From Micromonospora sp. CB01531 (GTDB taxonomy: Bacteria > Actinomycetota > Actinomycetes > Mycobacteriales > Micromonosporaceae): DNA of 64,000 nucleotides. Location: the NCBI RefSeq assembly GCF_001905095.1, contig NZ_LWLS01000013.1, positions 1 to 64,000 on the forward strand, given 5' to 3'. This document shows positions 59,259 through 64,000 of this stretch, piece by piece. Position 1 is the stretch's first letter. Every line of letters begins with the position of its first letter. The translations under genes were made by a program, and so were the position numbers. The notes beneath the pieces were generated by a model. That model ran no database searches. It worked only from the letters and a program-made list of their open reading frames with translations, and had not been told where the DNA came from.

Positions 59259-60650
59259 CTACAGCACCCGGGGTGGGGTGTTGCCGGCGGCGACGATGGC
59301 CCGGCGGATCGGCACCGCGGCGAGCAGCGCGAACCCGAGCACGAAGAAGATCAGCAGGGAGACCAGGCCCACCCGGTACGAGGCGGTGAGCTGGAACACC
59401 AGCCCGAAGGCGAGCGGCCCGAGCCAGCTGGTGCCCTTGTCGCTGATCTCGTAGAAGCCGTAGTACTCGCCTTCCTTGCCGGCGGGGATGAGCTGGCTGA
59501 ACAGCGACCGGCTCAACGCCTGGCTGCCGCCGAGCACCAACCCGATGCAGCCGCCGAGCACCATGAACGGCAGCGGCGCCTCGGCGGGCAGCCGGAACGC
59601 GGCGATGATCACGGCGGTCCACAGCACCAGGGACAGCAGCACGGTCTTCCATGCGCCGATGCGCCGGGCGAGGGCGCCGAGGGCGAGCGCGCCGCCGAAG
59701 GCGAGGAACTGCACCAGCAGGATCGTCACGATCAGCGTGCCCTGCTCCAGCTTCAGCTCCTGGGTGCCGTACTGGCTGGCCAGGGTGATGACGGTCTGGA
59801 TGCCGTCGTTGTAGACCAGGAAGGCGAGCAGGAAGAACAGCGTCAGCGGGTACGCCTTGATCTCCCGCAGCGTGCGGCCGAGCTGCTTGAACCCGTCGGT
59901 CAGCACGTTGCCGCCGGCGTGCAGCGCCGCGGCGGTGGGGTGTTCGCGCAGCCAGCGCAGCGGCAGCAGGGTGAACGCGGCCCACCACACGCCGGCCGAG
60001 ACGATCGACCAGCGGGCCAGGTCCAGGGTGCGCTGCGGGTTGCCCTCCTCGCTGAGCATGCTGACCGCGACCAGGTTCAGCGCGAGCAGCAGCCCGCCGC
60101 CGAGGTAGCCGATGGCCCAGCCGCGGCTGGAGATGGCGTCACGGTCGTCGGGGCCGCCGAGCTGCGGCAGGAACGAGTTGTAGACGACGACGGCCGCGCC
60201 GAAGGAGATGTTGGCGATCAGGAACAACGCCCCGCCGAGCAGGTACCGCTCGCCGGTGACGAAGGCGAACGCGATGGTCGCCGCGGCGCCGGTGAACGCC
60301 GCGGCGGCCAGCAGCCGCTTCTTGTGCGCCGACCGGTCGGCGATCGCCCCGATCACCGGCAGCACGAACACGGTGAGGAACACCGACAGCGAGATCAGGT
60401 ACGGGTAGTAGGAGCCGGCGGCGACCCGGATGCCCAGCGGGTGCACGTACCCGTGGCAGCTGTCGGCGCCCAGCTCGCAGCCGGCGGCCAGCTCGGTGAC
60501 GGTGGTGAGGAACGGCCCGAGGAACACCGTGATCACGGTGGTCTGGAAGGCGGAGTTCGCCCAGTCGTAGAAGTACCAGCCGGTGCGTTCGCGGCGGGTG
60601 CTGCCCGGCTGGGCGGGCTCGGCGACGGCAGGGGTGACCGTTTCGGCCAT
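59259..60650 (-). CDS. UMF1/Atg22-like MFS transporter
   Basis: A 463-residue, 12-helix protein. WYFYDWANSAFQTTVITVFL near the N-terminus is the signature of the UMF1 (unknown major facilitator/Atg22-like) family; IGAIADRSAHKKRLL is motif A; QALSRSLFSQLIPAGKEGEY and YGFYEISDKGTSWLGPL are the second-half counterparts. The fungal relative Atg22 exports vacuolar amino acids; bacterial substrates are unknown. It lies 14 bases upstream of nothing else in its direction and ends with a strong terminator. Confidence 0.9.
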   Translation of the reverse strand: MAETVTPAVAEPAQPGSTRRERTGWYFYDWANSAFQTTVITVFLGPFLTTVTELAAGCELGADSCHGYVHPLGIRVAAGSYYPYLISLSVFLTVFVLPVIGAIADRSAHKKRLLAAAAFTGAAATIAFAFVTGERYLLGGALFLIANISFGAAVVVYNSFLPQLGGPDDRDAISSRGWAIGYLGGGLLLALNLVAVSMLSEEGNPQRTLDLARWSIVSAGVWWAAFTLLPLRWLREHPTAAALHAGGNVLTDGFKQLGRTLREIKAYPLTLFFLLAFLVYNDGIQTVITLASQYGTQELKLEQGTLIVTILLVQFLAFGGALALGALARRIGAWKTVLLSLVLWTAVIIAAFRLPAEAPLPFMVLGGCIGLVLGGSQALSRSLFSQLIPAGKEGEYYGFYEISDKGTSWLGPLAFGLVFQLTASYRVGLVSLLIFFVLGFALLAAVPIRRAIVAAGNTPPRVL

Positions 60651-60664
60651 CGGGGTCCTTCGTC

Positions 60665-61486
60665 TCAGGCGGCCCAGTGGCCGCGGCTGCGGTAGACGTC
60701 GCGCAGCAGGCCGACGTGATCGGTCATGATGCCATCCACACCAAGATCAAGTAAGTCGTGCATGTCGGCAGGTTCGTCGATCGTCCAGACGTGCACCTGC
60801 AACCCGATCCGGTGGCAGTACGCGAGGAACCGCCGGTCGACCACGGGGATGCGCCCGTACCGGACGGGCACCTGGGCGGCGACCACGGACGGGGGCAGCC
60901 GCAGCGACCGCCCGTGCAGGGAGGCCATCCGCAGCCGGGCCACCCCGCGCATGCCGAGGCTGGTGGCGATCTTCGTCCCGGCGAGGGCGCGCAGCCGGGT
61001 CAGCCGGGCGTCGCTGAACGAGGCGAGCAGCACCCGGTCGCCGGCGCCGGCCCGGGTGACCGTGTCGACGGTCGGTGCGACGCCGCCGTCGGCCTTGACG
61101 TCGATGTTGAACCGGACCTCCGGCCAGGCGGCGAGCACCTCGTCGAGGCGGGGCACGAGGGCGGCGCCGCCGACGCGTACCGAGGCGAGGTCGGCCCAGC
61201 GCAGGTCGGCGATGCGGCCCCGTTCGCCGGCGACCCGGCGCAGGGTGGCGTCGTGGAAGATCACCGCCACGCCGTCGGCGGTGGCGTGCACGTCGGTCTC
61301 CACGTACCGGTAGCCGAGGGCGACGGCCCGGGCGAACGCGGCGGCGGTGTTCTCGTCGCCGTCGGCCGCGCCGCCGCGGTGGGCGAAGGCCAGCGGTGCG
61401 GGGGCGTCCAGGTAGCCGTAGCGGGGCTGCACGCCGGAAGTATGCCGGGCCTCGGTGGCGTCCCGGTGACCGGCCGACGTCGCCAC
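60665..61486 (-). CDS. Glycerophosphodiester phosphodiesterase
   Basis: A 273-residue GDPD TIM barrel that cleaves glycerophosphodiesters to glycerol 3-phosphate and an alcohol. Catalytic and metal residues are FAHRGGAADGDENT (His, Arg, Glu), YVETDVHATADGVAVIFHDA (Glu-x-Asp, His) and RFNIDVKADG. LQVHVWTIDEPADMHDLLDL and GVDGIMTDHVG close the barrel. Starts are GTG 61486 (GGAAG upstream) or GTG 61432. The UMF1-type gene follows after 14 bases, so the two may form an operon. Confidence 0.9.
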   Translation of the reverse strand: MATSAGHRDATEARHTSGVQPRYGYLDAPAPLAFAHRGGAADGDENTAAAFARAVALGYRYVETDVHATADGVAVIFHDATLRRVAGERGRIADLRWADLASVRVGGAALVPRLDEVLAAWPEVRFNIDVKADGGVAPTVDTVTRAGAGDRVLLASFSDARLTRLRALAGTKIATSLGMRGVARLRMASLHGRSLRLPPSVVAAQVPVRYGRIPVVDRRFLAYCHRIGLQVHVWTIDEPADMHDLLDLGVDGIMTDHVGLLRDVYRSRGHWAA

Positions 61487-61505
61487 AACGAACTTCCCTA
61501 TCCTT

Positions 61506-61527
61506 CCCCATCATGCCTAGGATGGGG
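61506..61527. promoter_or_regulatory. Inverted repeat between GDPD and helix-turn-helix genes
   Basis: CCCCATC (61506-61512) and GATGGGG (61521-61527) are perfect arms with an eight-base spacer, in the 45-base divergent gap and only four bases from the ATG at 61532. It probably binds the regulator encoded just downstream. Confidence 0.6.
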
Positions 61528-61531
61528 CACG

Positions 61532-61987
61532 ATGAGTAATGACATGTACTCGGTCGAGCAGGTGGCCGAGCTGCTCGGGCTGCACGTACGCACCGTGCGC
61601 GGCTACATCCGCGCCGGCCGGCTGCGCGCGGCGCGGATCGGCAAGCAGTACCGGATCTCCCGCGCCGACCTCGACGCGCTGACCGGACGGCCCGCGGCGG
61701 CGCCGCCCACCGGTGCGCCAGTGCTGGAGGTGTCGAGCATCGTGCAGGTCGACGGCGTCGACCGGGCCGCCGCCGACCGGCTCGCCACGCTCGTGCTCGC
61801 CGGCGTCAACACCGGCCACGACCCGACGCGCCCGCTGCGCGTCCAGACCGTCCATGACGAGGAGCGCCACCGTATGAAGATCATTGTGCTGGGCGACGCC
61901 GCCACCACCGCCGACCTGCTGCGCCTGCTCGACGCGGTCCTGCAGGGCGGCAACGGCCTGCTCGCCGGGCAGGTCCGGGATGCCTGA
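61532..61987 (+). CDS. Excisionase/MerR-type helix-turn-helix regulator with C-terminal domain
   Basis: A 151-residue protein. Residues 5-50 (MYSVEQVAELLGLHVRTVRG, YIRAGRLRAARIGKQYRISR) form an HTH_17/excisionase-like winged helix. The C-terminal 80 residues (SSIVQVDGVDRAAADRLATL, and RMKIIVLGDAATTADLLRLL) are an alpha/beta ligand-type domain. It starts at ATG 61532 and its end overlaps the DUF4180 gene by eight bases. It is probably an autoregulator using the inverted repeat upstream. Confidence 0.82.
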   Translation: MSNDMYSVEQVAELLGLHVRTVRGYIRAGRLRAARIGKQYRISRADLDALTGRPAAAPPTGAPVLEVSSIVQVDGVDRAAADRLATLVLAGVNTGHDPTRPLRVQTVHDEERHRMKIIVLGDAATTADLLRLLDAVLQGGNGLLAGQVRDA

Positions 61988-62351
61988 CGTGCTGCAGGAG
62001 CGGGCCGGGGTGGCGGTGCTGGTGTGCGACCCGGCGGGCCCGCCGGTGACCACCACCCAGGAGGCCCTCGACCTGATCGGCGGTGCGGCCTTCGGCGGAG
62101 CCGAGGTGGTGGCCGTGCCGGCGGACCGGCTCGACCCGCGCTTCTTCTCCCTCGGCACCCGCTTCGCCGGGGAGATCATGCAGAAGTTCGTGAACTACCG
62201 GCTGCGGCTGGTCGTCGTCGGGGACATCACCCGGCACCTCGCGGACAGCGTGGCACTGCGGGCGCTGGTAGCCGAGTCCAACCGCCACGGCCACGTCTGG
62301 TTCCTGCCCGACCTGGCCGCGCTCGACGCCCGGCTGGCCGCCGCCACCTGA
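61980..62351 (+). CDS. DUF4180 family protein
   Basis: A 123-residue protein: TTTQEALDLIGGAAFGGAEV, VPADRLDPRFFSLGTRFAGE, IMQKFVNYRLRLVVVGDITR and NRHGHVWFLPDLAALDARL are the standard blocks of DUF4180, an uncharacterised small alpha/beta family often found beside HTH_17 or MerR regulators. Its ATG overlaps the upstream stop by eight bases (ATGCCTGA), so it is made with the regulator. Confidence 0.87.
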   Translation: MPDVLQERAGVAVLVCDPAGPPVTTTQEALDLIGGAAFGGAEVVAVPADRLDPRFFSLGTRFAGEIMQKFVNYRLRLVVVGDITRHLADSVALRALVAESNRHGHVWFLPDLAALDARLAAAT

Positions 62352-62382
62352 CCCCGGCGGCCCCGGGCTCTCGAGCGCCCGG

Positions 62383-63216
62383 TCAGCGGCCCGGCCGGCG
62401 GCGACGGTGGGCGCGAGCCGTGTCGGCCGGCCGGCCCGGGTCCACGTGGCGCGGCCAGTACGGCTCGTCGGGGCGCAGCCGCGCCAGGTTGTCGGTGATC
62501 GCGTCGATGATCCGGTCGGTGGCCCGCCGGGCGGCTCCGGGCGTGCCGGGATTCAGGTGGCTCAGGACCACCGGGGTGCCGAAGTGCACCCGGATCACCG
62601 GTCGCCGCACGACCGCCCGGGCGACGGCGCGCAGCAGGCCCTTGGGCGCCCGGTACGGCAGCACCTCGTGGGAGCCCCACTGGGCGACCGGGACGACGGG
62701 GGCGCCGCTGGCGAAGGCGAGCCGGGCGGCGCCGGTCTTGCCGCGTTCGGGCCACATCCCGGGGTCCAGCCCGATGCGCCCCTCCGGGTAGAGCAGCACC
62801 ACCGAACCGCCGGCCACGGCCGCCGCGGCGGCTTCCAGGGACTGGTGCACGGCGCTGGTGCCCCGGTCGACCCGGATGTGCCCGGCACGGCGCATCAGCG
62901 GGCCGAGCACCGGGGCACGGAACAGCCCACCGGTGGCCATGATCCGCGGGGCGACGCCCCGGGCCCGGCAGGCGGCGGCGAGGACCACGGGGTCGAAGGG
63001 GTTGATGTGGTTGGCGGCCAGGATCAGCGGCCCGTGCCGCAGGTCGGCCGGCACCTCGCCGGTGACCTCGAGGCGGCCGAGCAGGCCGACGACGCCGCGG
63101 GCGAGCAGCTGCGCGGCGCGCCACAGCAGCGGCGCCCGCCAAGGGGTGGTCGGGGTGTCCTTGACTTCCTTCCCACGCGTGGGGGCGGGGGATTCCCGAG
63201 GCCGCTGAGTGTTCAT
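62383..63216 (-). CDS. plsC: 1-acyl-sn-glycerol-3-phosphate acyltransferase (PlsC family)
   Basis: A 277-residue acyltransferase. AANHINPFDPVVLA has the catalytic His and Asp of HX4D; IMATGGLFRAPVLGPLMRRA, VVLLYPEGRIGLDPG and VPVAQWGSHEVLPY are the other three family blocks. It acylates lysophosphatidic acid or a related lipid at the membrane. The only usable start, ATG 63216, overlaps the stop of the adjacent tnpB gene (ATGA), and the first 18 residues (MNTQRPRESPAPTRGKEV) come from what looks like the right end of that element. The natural N-terminus was probably replaced by the insertion. Confidence 0.85.
   Translation of the reverse strand: MNTQRPRESPAPTRGKEVKDTPTTPWRAPLLWRAAQLLARGVVGLLGRLEVTGEVPADLRHGPLILAANHINPFDPVVLAAACRARGVAPRIMATGGLFRAPVLGPLMRRAGHIRVDRGTSAVHQSLEAAAAAVAGGSVVLLYPEGRIGLDPGMWPERGKTGAARLAFASGAPVVPVAQWGSHEVLPYRAPKGLLRAVARAVVRRPVIRVHFGTPVVLSHLNPGTPGAARRATDRIIDAITDNLARLRPDEPYWPRHVDPGRPADTARAHRRRRPGR
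63161..63215 (-). mobile_element. Putative right end of an IS200/IS605-type element
   Basis: Read on the minus strand, the sequence after tnpB contains GGGAATCCCC, then the palindrome CCCACGCGTGGG (63183-63172), and then AAGGAAGTCAA ending at 63161. A GGGAATCCC block, a subterminal hairpin and a TCAA-type end are features I associate with the right ends of actinobacterial tnpB elements. The left end is outside the window. The exact boundary is inferred. Confidence 0.55.
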
Positions 63217-64000
63217 GCCGCAAGCCTTCGGGTTGGTTGGCGCTTCACAGACTGCCCTTCGGCGAGGTCTCCGTGCCCTGTTACCGCCAGCCCGGCGGCG
63301 AGTATGTTCTTGGCCGCGTTCACGTCGGCGTGGTCCTGGTGCCCGCAGGCGACACACCGGAAGACCGCTTGGCTCTCGCGGGACTCCGCGGCGACATGCT
63401 TGCAGGCGTTGCAGGTCTGCGACGTGTACGCGGGGTTGACCTTCTCGATCTTTGCTCCGTGATAGCGGGCGGCATGCTCCAACTTCAGCAGGAACCCGCC
63501 CCAACCCTTGGCGAGGATGGCCCGGTTCAGGCCAGCCTTGGCCTTCACGTTACGGCCGGGCTGCTCAACGGTGCCTTTGGCGCTGACCGTCATGTTCTTG
63601 ATCCGCAGGCCCTCGACAGCGACCATGCCGTGCTCGCGGACCAGGCGCACGGCGGTCTGCGCGGCGAAGTCAGCCCTGCGGGCCCGGATACGGGCGTTAA
63701 GCCGGCCGAGTTGCGCGCGGGTAGCATCCCGGCGCTTCGACCCACGGTTGCGGCCGTGAACCCGCAGCGACCGCGACAGGCGCTGCTGCAACCGCTTGAG
63801 CCTTGCTGCCTCCCCGGGCGTGACGAAGGCCCGGTCATCCAGATCCCCATCAGACGTGGCCACGGCAACGGCTACACCCCGGTCGACGCCGACCGGCGGT
63901 TTGCCGTTCGGAGCCGCCTCGGCAACGCCGTCCTCGACGCAGAACGAGATGTACCAGCGCCTGCCGTCACGCGAGACGGTGGCGTTACGGATCGTGCCAC
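63213..64000 (-). CDS. tnpB: TnpB-type RNA-guided nuclease of an IS200/IS605-family element, N-terminus cut by window edge
   Basis: About 262 residues of a TnpB protein; the N-terminus lies beyond the right edge. The RuvC-like active site is visible in three parts: Asp in PVGVDRGVAVAVA, Glu in MVAVEGLRIKNMT and Asp in HQDHADVNAAKNILA. The zinc finger is TSQTCNACKHV with FRCVACGHQ. All catalytic residues are intact, so it may be active. TnpB proteins cut DNA guided by an RNA (omegaRNA) made from the element's right end; that end here lies at about 63161-63300 and would read into plsC sequence as guide. No tnpA is visible in the window. Confidence 0.9.
   Translation of the reverse strand, partial: GTIRNATVSRDGRRWYISFCVEDGVAEAAPNGKPPVGVDRGVAVAVATSDGDLDDRAFVTPGEAARLKRLQQRLSRSLRVHGRNRGSKRRDATRAQLGRLNARIRARRADFAAQTAVRLVREHGMVAVEGLRIKNMTVSAKGTVEQPGRNVKAKAGLNRAILAKGWGGFLLKLEHAARYHGAKIEKVNPAYTSQTCNACKHVAAESRESQAVFRCVACGHQDHADVNAAKNILAAGLAVTGHGDLAEGQSVKRQPTRRLAA

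Overview
The window is very GC-rich, and almost every real gene shows strong G/C preference at third codon positions. GTG and TTG starts, stop/start overlaps of the GTGA and TGATG type, mycothiol-dependent isomerase-fold proteins, a HelR-type RNA polymerase recycling ATPase, an ECF42-type sigma factor and a TIGR04222 membrane protein all point to an actinomycete. A Micromonosporaceae genome (Micromonospora-like) is my best guess, but that level is inference. I see about 70 genes, no rRNA, no complete tRNA and no CRISPR array. Most of the window is ordinary chromosome with small regulator/target modules.

Layout. 0-3.7 kb: housekeeping and small enzymes (a zinc-finger coiled-coil protein cut by the left edge, NUDIX, LysE exporter, GNAT, DUF1992, mycothiol-type DinB protein). 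3.7-9.4 kb: an antibiotic-resistance-like block with an erythromycin-esterase-family gene, a divergent two-headed MerR regulator (TioE type), a leader peptide with attenuator hairpins, and two ABC-F ATPases. 9.4-11.1 kb: a DGPF/YCII protein and an ECF42 sigma factor with a matching promoter. 11.2-17 kb: a gene-poor zone with DUF1062, two DUF5946 paralogues, a secreted six-cysteine protein, a LuxR-type regulator and several broken genes (VOC remnant, frameshifted zinc-ribbon gene, MarR gene with two amber codons). 17-21.5 kb: helR with a rifamycin-associated element and a consensus promoter, an HNH nuclease and small proteins.

21.5-37.7 kb: the most coherent block. Two paralogous LacI regulators, each with the same operator word, bracket a secreted LamG protein, a secreted PQQ-type sugar dehydrogenase fused to a DUF1080/LamG-like domain, and a seven-gene operon (NitT/TauT-type ABC importer, Gfo/Idh/MocA dehydrogenase, DUF993 aldolase-like protein, sugar-phosphate isomerase/epimerase, glycerate kinase) plus a divergent enolase-superfamily enzyme. 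A SigE-type sigma factor with its membrane propeller protein sits inside. The operon reads as oxidation, isomerisation and aldol cleavage of an unknown sugar or sugar acid, ending at glycerate.

37.7-47.4 kb: an unrecognised 503-residue protein; an ankyrin lipoprotein-response regulator-histidine kinase operon divergent from a secreted HbpS-like haem-binding protein (SenS/SenR/HbpS-like); a YfbK-like vWA lipoprotein; a VapBC-like pair; and membrane proteins. 47.5-57.9 kb: many regulator/target pairs (MarR/MFS, WYL/VOC, HxlR/NmrA) with visible operators, a tyrosine recombinase and an acyl-CoA dehydrogenase. 58-64 kb: thymidine kinase, UMF1-type transporter, GDPD phosphodiesterase, a helix-turn-helix/DUF4180 pair, and a PlsC acyltransferase whose start codon appears to be supplied by an adjacent IS200/IS605-type tnpB element running off the right edge.
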